Part shown: positions 17,159 to 25,356 of the stretch, piece by piece
Position numbering within the stretch: the first letter of the stretch is position 1
Layout of the letters: each line of letters opens with the position of its first letter
The notes under the pieces: model-generated
What the model saw: only the letters and a program-made list of their open reading frames with translations
Told to the model about the DNA's origin: nothing
Databases searched by the model: none
From: Pustulibacterium marinum
Lineage (GTDB): Bacteria > Bacteroidota > Bacteroidia > Flavobacteriales > Flavobacteriaceae
Length of the DNA stretch: 64,000 bases
Direction: 5' to 3'
Assembly: GCF_900116665.1 (NCBI RefSeq)
Contig: NZ_FPBK01000001.1
Coordinates: 642,112 to 706,111 of the forward strand
Translations under genes and position numbers: made by a program

Positions 17159-19771
17159 ATGACTTCTCAAGAAATCAGAGCTCAATTTTTAGAGTTTTTC
17201 AAAAGCAAACAACATACCATTGTACCCTCGGCTCCTATGGTAATTAAGAACGACCCTACACTGATGTTTACCAATGCGGGAATGAATCAGTTTAAAGAGT
17301 TCTTTTTAGGAAATTCAGATCCTAAAAGTACCCGTGTGACCGATACGCAAAAGTGTTTGCGCGTTTCCGGTAAGCACAACGATCTCGAAGAAGTGGGGAT
17401 GGATACCTATCACCACACCATGTTTGAGATGTTGGGGAACTGGAGTTTTGGCGATTATTTTAAAGAAGAAGCCATTGCCTGGGCATGGGAGTTGTTAACA
17501 GAAGTTTTTAAAGTAGATAAAGATATTTTATATGTAACCATTTTTGAAGGGGACGAAAGTGAAGGCCTTGAAAAAGATATGGAAGCTTATAATATCTGGA
17601 AAAAACACATTCCGGAAGATCGTATTTTGTTAGGGAACAAAAAAGATAATTTCTGGGAAATGGGAGATCAAGGACCATGTGGACCTTGTTCTGAAATTCA
17701 TATCGACATTCGTTCTGCAGAAGAAAAAGCAAAAATTTCCGGGAAAGATTTGGTGAATCATGACCATCCTCAAGTGGTGGAAATCTGGAATTTGGTATTC
17801 ATGCAGTTCAACCGTAAAGCGAACGGAAGTTTAGAGTCTTTACCAGCCAAACACGTGGATACCGGAATGGGCTTTGAACGTTTGTGTATGGTGTTGCAAG
17901 GCAAGCAAAGTAACTATGATACCGATGTGTTTACACCGTTATTAGCAAAGATAGAAGCGGTGACCAAAAACGCGTATGGCAAGGACGAAGAAAAAAACAT
18001 TGCAATGCGTGTGATTGCAGATCACATTCGCGCAGTGGCTTTTGCTATTGCAGACGGACAGTTGCCAAGCAATACCGGAGCAGGATATGTCATCAGAAGA
18101 ATTTTAAGAAGAGCCATCCGTTATGGATTCTCTTTCCTAAATATGACCGAGCCTTTTATTTATGAATTGGTTCAAACCCTAAGTGATCAAATGTCAGTGG
18201 CTTTCCCTGAGTTAAAATCACAACAAAATCTAATTGTCAATGTTGTAAAAGAAGAAGAACAATCGTTCTTAAGAACTTTGGAGCAAGGATTACAATTGTT
18301 AGAAAATGTGATTTCAGAAACCGAAGGCAAGCAAGTTTCTGGAGCAAAAGCTTTTGAATTGTATGACACCTTTGGATTTCCAATCGACTTAACCGCTTTG
18401 ATTTTAAGAGAACGTGGTTATACGTTGGACGAGGCGGCTTTTGAAGCAGCTTTGCAAGAACAGAAAGAACGTTCGAGAGCAGCTACCAAAGTGGCTACTG
18501 GTGACTGGACCGTGTTGATTGATACCAAAGATGAAACCTTTGTGGGGTATGATACGTTAACCGCTGCGGTTCACATTACCAAATACCGTAAAGTAGAGAG
18601 TAAGAAGGATGGTGAAATGTATCAGTTGGTGTTAGATGTAACTCCTTTCTATGCAGAAAGCGGTGGTCAAGTAGGTGATACAGGTGTTTTGAAATCGGAT
18701 GATGGAAGCACGATTAAAATCACAGACACCAAGAAAGAAAACAACCAGATTATTCACTTTACCAAGAAGCTTCCTGCAAATCCTGAAGCTACTTTTACAG
18801 CCATTGTAGATGCAGCTGAAAGAGCACAAACATGTAGTAATCATACTGCTACTCACTTGTTGCACCAAGCACTGCGCAGTGTTTTAGGAACACATGTAGA
18901 GCAAAAAGGATCTATGGTTCGTAGTAGTTATTTACGTTTCGATTTTTCTCATTTTAGTAAAATGACTGCAGAAGAATTGAAAGCAGTAGAAATTTTTGTA
19001 AACAATAGAATTGCAGAGCAACTTACGTTAGAAGAAAATAGAAAAGTGCCTTTTGATAAAGCAGTTGAAGAAGGCGCTATGGCTTTGTTCGGTGAAAAAT
19101 ATGCCGATGAGGTTCGTGTGATTCGTTTTGGTGAAAGTGCCGAATTGTGTGGAGGAACACATGTAAAGAATACCGGAGAGATTTGGCATTTTATCATTAC
19201 AGGTGAAAGTGCTGTGGCTGCCGGAATTCGAAGAATAGAAGCGATTACTTCCGATGCAGCAAAAGCTTATTTTGAAACACAGACCGAAGGATTTCAACAA
19301 GTAAAATCGGTATTGAAGAATGCCAAAGATCCTGTGAAAGCTATTGAACAATTGCAAGATGAAAATACTGCTTTGAAAAAGCAATTGGAGCAATTGTTGA
19401 AAGACAAGGCGAAAGGATTGAAAAATGAGTTAAAAGAGCAAATAACCGAAGTGAATGGCGTGAATTTCTTGGCTACAAAAGTAGATTTAGATGCTGGAGG
19501 AATTAAAGATTTAGCCTTTGCTTTAGGAAGTGAAGTGTCAAACTTGTTTGCTTTGTTCGCAACCGATCAAGGAGGAAAAGCTGTTTTAACTTGTTATATA
19601 GATAAAGATTTAGCTAAAAATAAAGACCTGAATGCAGGTACTATTGTTAGAGAATTAGGAAAACACATTCAAGGAGGCGGCGGTGGCCAACCGTTCTTTG
19701 CTACCGCAGGAGGTAAAAATCCAGATGGAATTCCTGCTGCTTTGGAAGCTGTGAAATCCTATTTGTCTTAA
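17159..19771 (+). CDS. alaS: Alanine-tRNA ligase
   Basis: This class II synthetase of 870 residues charges tRNA-Ala. It shows the N-terminal catalytic domain ([20 protein letters not shown]), the editing-site motif HTATHLLHQ, the second editing-site motif CGGTH, and a C-terminal DHHA1-like region with [15 protein letters not shown] chose the ATG at 17159 ([10 protein letters not shown]), which matches the family start; an in-frame ATG at 17111 would add 16 unlikely residues. The gene ends at a terminator (19790-19821). Confidence 0.97.
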   Translation: MTSQEIRAQFLEFFKSKQHTIVPSAPMVIKNDPTLMFTNAGMNQFKEFFLGNSDPKSTRVTDTQKCLRVSGKHNDLEEVGMDTYHHTMFEMLGNWSFGDYFKEEAIAWAWELLTEVFKVDKDILYVTIFEGDESEGLEKDMEAYNIWKKHIPEDRILLGNKKDNFWEMGDQGPCGPCSEIHIDIRSAEEKAKISGKDLVNHDHPQVVEIWNLVFMQFNRKANGSLESLPAKHVDTGMGFERLCMVLQGKQSNYDTDVFTPLLAKIEAVTKNAYGKDEEKNIAMRVIADHIRAVAFAIADGQLPSNTGAGYVIRRILRRAIRYGFSFLNMTEPFIYELVQTLSDQMSVAFPELKSQQNLIVNVVKEEEQSFLRTLEQGLQLLENVISETEGKQVSGAKAFELYDTFGFPIDLTALILRERGYTLDEAAFEAALQEQKERSRAATKVATGDWTVLIDTKDETFVGYDTLTAAVHITKYRKVESKKDGEMYQLVLDVTPFYAESGGQVGDTGVLKSDDGSTIKITDTKKENNQIIHFTKKLPANPEATFTAIVDAAERAQTCSNHTATHLLHQALRSVLGTHVEQKGSMVRSSYLRFDFSHFSKMTAEELKAVEIFVNNRIAEQLTLEENRKVPFDKAVEEGAMALFGEKYADEVRVIRFGESAELCGGTHVKNTGEIWHFIITGESAVAAGIRRIEAITSDAAKAYFETQTEGFQQVKSVLKNAKDPVKAIEQLQDENTALKKQLEQLLKDKAKGLKNELKEQITEVNGVNFLATKVDLDAGGIKDLAFALGSEVSNLFALFATDQGGKAVLTCYIDKDLAKNKDLNAGTIVRELGKHIQGGGGGQPFFATAGGKNPDGIPAALEAVKSYLS

Positions 19772-19789
19772 ATTAAGAACTTAAAAAAT

Positions 19790-19821
19790 AGCCTGAAATT
19801 GTAGCATTACCATTTCAGGCT
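19790..19821 (+). terminator. Terminator of alaS
   Basis: The stem AGCCTGAAAT/ATTTCAGGCT with a 12-base loop is followed by a T-rich run. Confidence 0.85.
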
Positions 19822-19835
19822 TTTATTTTCAATAT

Positions 19836-20783
19836 ATGAAGTTGCAAACGCAAATCCCTTTTCAAAAACAACCACAGCCTATAGGGTATGAGGATAGATT
19901 GCTATTGATGGGATCTTGTTTTGCTTCTAACATGGCAGAGAAATTAGCTTATTATAAGTTTCAGCATGTTGTGAATCCGTTTGGTGTGCTTTTTCATCCA
20001 ATAGCCATAGAAAAGTTACTAACTAGAGCCATTAATAAAGAAGCTTTTACAGATGCTGATATTTTTTTCGCTAACGAGCAATGGCATTGTTTTGATGTTC
20101 ATTCAGAACTGAGTCATGCTGATAAAGACATCTTTTTAGAAAATTTAAATAAACAATTGACTAACCTTCATGCGTCTGTTCACAATGCAACTTATTTTGT
20201 GTTGACACTTGGAACTGCTTGGGTATATCGTTTGATAGAAAAAGATGATCTAGTAGCCAATTGCCATAAAATTCCACAAAAGAAGTTTTTAAAAGAAATC
20301 CTGTCTGTAGAAGAAGTTGTTGCTTCGTTGGAAAACATATCGGTCCTTTTAAAGAGTATCAATCCTCAATTAAAAATGATAACCACGGTTTCTCCCGTGC
20401 GTCACTTGAAAGATGGTTTTGTAGAGAACATGCAAAGCAAAGCTCATTTACTAGCGGCTGTACAACAAGTTGTAACTCCAAGAGAACAGTTGTATTATTT
20501 TCCTTCCTATGAATTGATGATGGATGAATTACGTGATTACCGTTTTTATAAAGAAGACATGATTCATCCTAATGCTTTGGCAGTAACTTATATCTGGAAG
20601 AAATTTTTGGATGTATGGTTTTCAGAAGAAGCCATTCAGTTTTCTAAAGAAATAGATCAAATTCAAAAAGGCTTATCGCACCGCTCGTTCAATGCGCAAT
20701 CCGAAGCACATCAACAATTTTTGGAGAAATTGAACATGAAAATAACCAAACTAAAAGAACGTTATTCATTTTTAAAATTCTAA
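19836..20783 (+). CDS. GSCFA-domain protein (SGNH-hydrolase-like)
   Basis: This 315-residue protein carries the name-giving motif GSCFA at residues 26-30, where the Ser or Cys would be the nucleophile. Further on are VNPFGVLFHP, TLGTAWVYR, TVSPVRH and a C-terminal EDMIHPN block with the Asp-x-x-His pair of the SGNH/GDSL fold. An esterase or acyltransferase activity is likely but no substrate is known for the family. No signal peptide is visible. It lies just after the alaS terminator and before a small secreted protein gene, and is probably transcribed on its own. Confidence 0.88.
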   Translation: MKLQTQIPFQKQPQPIGYEDRLLLMGSCFASNMAEKLAYYKFQHVVNPFGVLFHPIAIEKLLTRAINKEAFTDADIFFANEQWHCFDVHSELSHADKDIFLENLNKQLTNLHASVHNATYFVLTLGTAWVYRLIEKDDLVANCHKIPQKKFLKEILSVEEVVASLENISVLLKSINPQLKMITTVSPVRHLKDGFVENMQSKAHLLAAVQQVVTPREQLYYFPSYELMMDELRDYRFYKEDMIHPNALAVTYIWKKFLDVWFSEEAIQFSKEIDQIQKGLSHRSFNAQSEAHQQFLEKLNMKITKLKERYSFLKF

Positions 20784-20823
20784 TTAAATGAATGATAATT
20801 GTATATTTATCAAAAACTAACTT

Positions 20824-21522
20824 ATGAGAAACTTGAAAAACGCGGTTCTAACCGCAATTTTAGTATTAGGAATTACTTCTGCATTTGCACAAAAAACACT
20901 AAAAAATGCAACCGTTACCTATCAAATGTCTACCGATGCTATGAATCCGCAGACAAATGAAGAAATGACTATTAACATGGAGCTTGTTCTAAAAGTTTTG
21001 AATAAAAAAGCCGCCATAGACATGAATATGAATTTGATGGGAATGCAAATGAACATGAAAACATCTTTAGATACTGAAAGTAAAAACGGTATTTTATTAA
21101 TGGATGTAATGGGACAAAAAATGGCAGCTAAGATTAATCCGGCTGATTATGATACCATGAAGTCTCAAAACAAGGTTGAAACTCCTCAAAGCGTTGAAAA
21201 AACAAACAAAACAAAAACTATTTTAGGGTATTTGTGTAAGCATGCTATTGTTACCGGAAAAGATGGTTCTGTAAGCGATGTGTATTATACAGAAAAGTTG
21301 AACAATTTAGATATAGATGGAGCTAATCAAGTAGCCATTAGCGGTGTAGATGGTTTGCCTCTAGAGTATGTGACCAAAGCACATGGAGCTACTATTACAG
21401 TAACTGTGGAAGGTATAGAAGAAAATACAGTAAAAGCTTCTGATTTTATGTCTTCGATTCCTGAGGGGTATACAGAAGTTACTTATGAGCAATTGACAAG
21501 TATGGGAGGAGCTGGAATGTAG
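20824..21522 (+). CDS. Secreted DUF4412-like protein
   Basis: This 232-residue protein has a signal peptide (about 1-22, ending SAFAQ). The mature part resembles DUF4412: a Met-rich strand region (MNMNLMGMQMNMKTSL), then TKTILGYLCKHAIVTGKDG, and a C-terminal strand set ending IPEGYTEVTYEQL. Members are periplasmic or outer-membrane-linked proteins of unknown role in Bacteroidota. The many Met residues (about 20) are notable and could reflect metal binding, although that is speculative. It is monocistronic and ends at a bidirectional terminator. Confidence 0.7.
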   Translation: MRNLKNAVLTAILVLGITSAFAQKTLKNATVTYQMSTDAMNPQTNEEMTINMELVLKVLNKKAAIDMNMNLMGMQMNMKTSLDTESKNGILLMDVMGQKMAAKINPADYDTMKSQNKVETPQSVEKTNKTKTILGYLCKHAIVTGKDGSVSDVYYTEKLNNLDIDGANQVAISGVDGLPLEYVTKAHGATITVTVEGIEENTVKASDFMSSIPEGYTEVTYEQLTSMGGAGM

Positions 21523-21552
21523 GTTTTGATTTACTTTAAATATGATAAAAAA

Positions 21553-21573
21553 ATAGCGGTCATTGACCGCTAT
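21553..21573. terminator. Bidirectional terminator
   Basis: ATAGCGGTCATTGACCGCTAT with flanking A and T runs lies between the convergent DUF4412-like and rhodanese genes. Confidence 0.9.
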
Positions 21574-21577
21574 TTTT

Positions 21578-21886
21578 TTATTGAAGTTTCTTGTATAAAC
21601 TCATATATCCACCACCGTTGAGTGCTTCTATACCACTACTTTTTAGCATAGCCGCTGCACTTGCACTACGCATACCACTGGCACAACAAGTGATCACAGG
21701 TTTATTCCATTTTTTAACAGTATCTAATTTACTCCCTAAGGTTTGTAATGGAATATTTTTAGAACCTGGTATGGCGCCACTACTATATTCTCCGGGAGTT
21801 CTTACATCCAGAATCACAGCATCTCTTTCTATAAAGTCATTTATTTTTTCCATTTTATTTCCGAATAAATTATTTAAAAATCCCAT
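21578..21886 (-). CDS. Rhodanese-like domain protein
   Basis: This 102-residue protein is a single rhodanese domain. DVRTPGEYSSGAIPGSKNIP is the substrate-side signature, and the active-site loop CASGMRSA contains the catalytic Cys that would carry persulfide sulfur. No signal peptide is seen, so it is probably cytosolic. The adjacent CC pair (TCCASG) is common in this subgroup. It has no visible partner; sulfur relay to an unknown acceptor is the usual suggestion. Confidence 0.9.
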   Translation of the reverse strand: MGFLNNLFGNKMEKINDFIERDAVILDVRTPGEYSSGAIPGSKNIPLQTLGSKLDTVKKWNKPVITCCASGMRSASAAAMLKSSGIEALNGGGYMSLYKKLQ

Positions 21887-21964
21887 ATGTTTTATTTTTT
21901 AACAAAGGAAATACATCTTGGATAAACGTAGCGTAATAATTGTTACACAGGTTCTAGTCATAAA

Positions 21965-21991
21965 AAAAGCTGCCTTAAAAAGACAGCTTTT
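21965..21991 (-). terminator. Terminator of the DUF4136 gene
   Basis: The stem AAAAGCTG/CAGCTTTT with internal pairing lies 23 bases after the minus-strand stop and has a T-run in that direction. Confidence 0.8.
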
Positions 21992-22013
21992 CTAATATCA
22001 TTTTATTACTTCA

Positions 22014-22541
22014 TTATTGTTTCTGCGGAGGATATTGCGATAGAATTTCTGATACAAATTCATTGATACGTTCCTGTTTTTTAGCAATATCATCAACTTC
22101 CAGGTAGCCAGAACCTTTACCTTGCCAAACAAGTTCGTTGGTTTTAGCATCAATCAAATCAATATATAAACTTCCCTGTGTAGAAGTACGTACATTGTTA
22201 TAAGCTCCTCCCCAATACCAAGGGCTCCAACCCCAACCATAACCGTAGTTGTTATACACGTCTACCTGTTTTTGTTCTTTGGTAAAGATATTTACCAACA
22301 AATCTGGTTGTTCAGATTTTTGAAAACCTTTTTGGGTCATAGAAGCATCAATAGCTCTTAAAATTCTCTTTTTATCTAGGTCAGAAATTTCAGCTTTGTC
22401 GATTCCCGGTTTGTAAAATGCGAACGATTTATAACTGGTGAAATTAGCTTGTTGATCATAATCTGAAACTACTTTAACACTAGAGCATGAAGCTGTAACC
22501 GCTACCAATGCAAGTATCATAATTGATTTTATCCATTTCAT
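22014..22541 (-). CDS. DUF4136 lipoprotein
   Basis: This 175-residue protein has a lipoprotein signal (VAVTASC, Cys at about 19) followed by a DUF4136 domain: VVSDYDQQANFTSYKSFAFY, LRAIDASMTQKGFQKSEQPD, and STQGSLYIDLIDAKTNELVW near the end. A Tyr/Trp-rich loop (YGYGWGWSPWYWGG) sits in the middle, as is usual for the family. It is likely anchored in the outer membrane facing the periplasm. Function is unknown. The gene stands alone with its own terminator. Confidence 0.9.
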   Translation of the reverse strand: MKWIKSIMILALVAVTASCSSVKVVSDYDQQANFTSYKSFAFYKPGIDKAEISDLDKKRILRAIDASMTQKGFQKSEQPDLLVNIFTKEQKQVDVYNNYGYGWGWSPWYWGGAYNNVRTSTQGSLYIDLIDAKTNELVWQGKGSGYLEVDDIAKKQERINEFVSEILSQYPPQKQ

Positions 22542-22705
22542 CTTTCAAATTTTTTGAGGGTTATTTTACTTAAAGATAGAAAACAAAAATTATGCCTAAG
22601 TAAAAATCTTTGTTAATGTTTATGGTGTTGATATGTAGAATGTTAAAAAAATGCTAGACTAGGTCTGAAGTTTTCGAAGAATGAGTACCTTAAAACAAAA
22701 ATGTT

Positions 22706-22948
22706 ATGAAAAAGTTAGTAATAGCCTTAATGGCATTGAGTTTATCTACAGGTTCTTTGGTTTCTTGTAGAGATAGCAAAGAAAAGAAGAAGCAAGAATT
22801 GATTGATGAAATGAAAGAAGAGGGAGCCGATATTAAAATGAAGAAAGATGGTGATGAAGAGAAAATAAAGATGGAAACAGAGAATAAAGAAGTCAAAATA
22901 AAAGAAGATGATGACGGCGACATGAAAATTAAAACGGATGATAATTAA
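22706..22948 (+). CDS. Small highly charged lipoprotein
   Basis: This 80-residue protein has a signal peptide with a lipobox-like end (GSLVSC, Cys21), followed by about 58 residues made almost only of Lys, Glu, Asp, Met and Ile, for example KMKKDGDEEKIKMETENKEV. The alternating acidic and basic pattern suggests an extended or helical repeat. I do not recognise a family. The ATG at 22706 was preferred over one at 22701 in another frame. It is followed 4 bases later by a bidirectional terminator. Confidence 0.7.
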   Translation: MKKLVIALMALSLSTGSLVSCRDSKEKKKQELIDEMKEEGADIKMKKDGDEEKIKMETENKEVKIKEDDDGDMKIKTDDN

Positions 22949-22952
22949 TTGA

Positions 22953-22981
22953 AAAAGGCTGAACGATGAGTTCAGCCTTTT
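22953..22981. terminator. Bidirectional terminator
   Basis: AAAAGGCTGAAC and GTTCAGCCTTTT-type halves form a stem between the small lipoprotein (plus) and hutU (minus). Confidence 0.88.
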
Positions 22982-22986
22982 TTATG

Positions 22987-24963
22987 TTACAATAAATCTT
23001 CATCTACTAAATTGGGGATGGTGATTTTTAAATTTGGTTCGGCTTCCATGGCGCGTTTGGCGGCAAACATAGCACCTTCGTTACGTGCCCAACTTCTTCT
23101 GGAAATTCCGTTGTTCACATCCCAGAAAAGCATAGATTTTAGTCGGCGTTCGGCATCATCAGAACCGTCTAATACCATTCCGAATCCACCATTCATAACT
23201 TCTCCCCAGCCAACGCCACCACCATTGTGGATAGATACCCAGGTAGCGCCTCTAAAGCTATCGCCAATTACATTTTGAATGGACATATCTGCTGTAAAAC
23301 GAGAGCCGTCATAGATGTTAGAAGTTTCTCTGTATGGAGAATCAGTCCCCGATACATCGTGGTGATCTCTTCCCAAAACTACATAGCCAATTTCGCCATT
23401 GGCGATGGCTTTGTTGAATGCTTGTGCAATTTTGGTACGGCCTTCGGCATCGGCATATAAAATACGTGCTTGTGAACCTACCACCAATTTATTTTCTTGC
23501 GCTCCTTTGATCCATTGAATATTGTCTTGCATTTGTTGCTGGATTTCTGCCGGAGCTGTTTGTTTGATTTCTTCTAATACTTCACACGCAATGGCATCGG
23601 TTTTGGCTAAATCTTCCGGTTTTCCTGAAGTACATACCCAACGGAAAGGTCCAAATCCGTAATCAAAACACATAGGTCCCATAATGTCTTGTACGTAGCT
23701 AGGATATTTAAAATCGATTCCATTTTCGGCTATCACATCGGCGCCGGCTCTGGAAGCTTCTAGTAAGAAAGCATTTCCATAGTCGAAGAAATAAGTTCCT
23801 TTTTCGGTGTGCTTGTTAATCGCTTTGGCTTGTCTGCGTAACGATTCCTGAACCTTTGTTTTAAAGTTTTCAGGATTGTTAGCCATCATATCGTTGGCTT
23901 CTTCATAGCTTAAACCTGCCGGATAATAACCGCCAGCCCAAGGGTTGTGCAATGAAGTTTGATCGGATCCTAGATCAATGTATAGATCTTCTTCATCAAA
24001 ACGTTCCCAAACATCTACTACGTTTCCTAAATAAGCAAGTGACACCACTTCTTTGGCAGCTTTGGCTTTTTGAACACGGGTTACTAAAGCATCGATATCT
24101 TCAATAACTTCGTGAATCCAGCCTTGTTCATGACGAATTTTAGTGATTTTAGGATTTACCTCTGCGCAAACCGTGATACAACCTGCGATGGTTCCTGCTT
24201 TGGGTTGCGCACCACTCATCCCCCCCAATCCGGAAGTAACAAAAAGATTTCCTGCCGGTTCAGTTTTAATTTTTCTGAAACCATTCAATACCGTAATCGT
24301 AGTACCGTGAACAATTCCTTGGGGCCCAATGTACATATAACTTCCAGCTGTCATTTGTCCGTATTGTGTAACGCCTAATGCGTTGAATTTTTCCCAGTCA
24401 TCTGGTTGGGAGTAATTCGGAATCATCATTCCGTTTGTGACTACAACTCTCGGCGCATCTTTGTGCGAAGGGAACAAACCCATTGGGTGTCCTGAATACA
24501 TTACCAAAGTTTGTTCGTCTGTCATTTCGGCCAAATACTGCATGGTTAGCAGGTATTGTGCCCAGTTTTGAAACACGGCACCGTTACCGCCATAGGTGAT
24601 TAATTCATGCGGATGTTGTGCCACAGCATAATCCAAATTATTTTGAATCATGAGCATGATGGCTTTGGCCTGTGAACTTTTTCCCGGATATTCTTCTATA
24701 GGTCGCGCGTACATTTTATAGTCGGGACGTAGGCGATACATATAGATGCGGCCATAGGTTTCTAATTCATATTTAAATTCAGGAATTAGTGTAGCGTGTT
24801 GCTCCGGTGAAAAATAACGTAAAGCATTTTTAAGCGCTAACTTTTTCTCGTCGGCAGATAAAATGTCTTTGCGTTTTGGCGCATGGTTGATGGAATTATC
24901 GTATGTTTTTGGCTCTGGAAGTATTTCCGGAATTCCTTGTAAAATATGTTCTTGAAATGTCAT
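22987..24963 (-). CDS. hutU: Urocanate hydratase
   Basis: This 658-residue enzyme converts urocanate to imidazolone propionate in histidine breakdown. It matches the long Bacteroidota form of urocanase, about 100 residues longer than the common 555-residue type. Recognisable blocks are LITYGGNGAVFQNWAQY, YSGHPMGLFPSH, TSGLGGMSGAQPKAG (NAD+ binding), FGPFRWVCTSGK and the C-terminal HNGGGVGWGEVMNGGFG. The ATG at 24963 (MTFQEHILQG) matches the family start; the frame stays open upstream, but those residues have low-complexity composition. No hutH, hutI or other hut gene is near, so the pathway must be split elsewhere. The DUF5522 gene lies 118 bases upstream on the same strand, probably in the same transcript. 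Confidence 0.95.
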   Translation of the reverse strand: MTFQEHILQGIPEILPEPKTYDNSINHAPKRKDILSADEKKLALKNALRYFSPEQHATLIPEFKYELETYGRIYMYRLRPDYKMYARPIEEYPGKSSQAKAIMLMIQNNLDYAVAQHPHELITYGGNGAVFQNWAQYLLTMQYLAEMTDEQTLVMYSGHPMGLFPSHKDAPRVVVTNGMMIPNYSQPDDWEKFNALGVTQYGQMTAGSYMYIGPQGIVHGTTITVLNGFRKIKTEPAGNLFVTSGLGGMSGAQPKAGTIAGCITVCAEVNPKITKIRHEQGWIHEVIEDIDALVTRVQKAKAAKEVVSLAYLGNVVDVWERFDEEDLYIDLGSDQTSLHNPWAGGYYPAGLSYEEANDMMANNPENFKTKVQESLRRQAKAINKHTEKGTYFFDYGNAFLLEASRAGADVIAENGIDFKYPSYVQDIMGPMCFDYGFGPFRWVCTSGKPEDLAKTDAIACEVLEEIKQTAPAEIQQQMQDNIQWIKGAQENKLVVGSQARILYADAEGRTKIAQAFNKAIANGEIGYVVLGRDHHDVSGTDSPYRETSNIYDGSRFTADMSIQNVIGDSFRGATWVSIHNGGGVGWGEVMNGGFGMVLDGSDDAERRLKSMLFWDVNNGISRRSWARNEGAMFAAKRAMEAEPNLKITIPNLVDEDLL

Positions 24964-25081
24964 AGTTTTTTGTGTTTTTGCGTGAGCGATTGAGCCTTTG
25001 TTGGAGCTCTTTGGTTGGTAAACCAAAAGCGACTGGCGAAAGCGCGACCCGAACCGAAAGGGTAGGGGCACGCCCAGCAAA

Positions 25082-25246
25082 TTATTTTGATACTTTTCCT
25101 GTTTTTTTGTCGAATCCGTAGGGGCAATGCCTGCATCCACTTTGGCAGCAATAGCCGCGTTTTAGGTGGTATTGTTCTGTGAAACACCGGTAGCCTTCCG
25201 GAGTTAGGTAATAATCGCCTTCTTCTATAGGAATTCGTTTGTTCAT
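25082..25246 (-). CDS. DUF5522 small cysteine-rich protein
   Basis: This 54-codon gene begins at the ATG at 25246 and reads MNKRIPIEEGDYYLTPEGYR, continuing through HLKRGYCCQSGCRHCPYGF to a TAA at 25082. The CC-x3-C-x2-C cluster is the DUF5522 signature and probably binds zinc or an iron-sulfur group. No signal peptide is present. A -7 promoter element (25265-25272) lies just upstream. It is placed before hutU with no terminator between, so the two may be co-transcribed. Function is unknown. Confidence 0.85.
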   Translation of the reverse strand: MNKRIPIEEGDYYLTPEGYRCFTEQYHLKRGYCCQSGCRHCPYGFDKKTGKVSK

Positions 25247-25264
25247 TATATGATCTGTGAATTA

Positions 25265-25272
25265 CAAAGATA
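25265..25272 (-). promoter_or_regulatory. Bacteroidota -7 promoter element for DUF5522/hutU
   Basis: On the minus strand TATCTTTG matches TAnnTTTG and ends 18 bases before the DUF5522 ATG. Confidence 0.5.
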
Positions 25273-25306
25273 TAAGAATTGTGTGTTTTGAAAAGTAAAT
25301 AAAAAA

Positions 25307-25329
25307 AGCCTTCCGATTATTGGAAGGCT
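25307..25329 (-). terminator. Terminator of the large GEVED gene
   Basis: AGCCTTCC and GGAAGGCT form a stem with a 7-base loop and T-run. It is 27 bases past the stop codon of the gene at 25357-29784. Confidence 0.88.
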
Positions 25330-25356
25330 TTCTTGGAGTGCTATATTTCTCGAATT

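Noticed and set aside
24964-25140. N-terminal extension of hutU
   Set aside because: The frame is open, but the extension runs over the end of the DUF5522 gene and has no similarity to urocanase; the ATG at 24963 fits the family.
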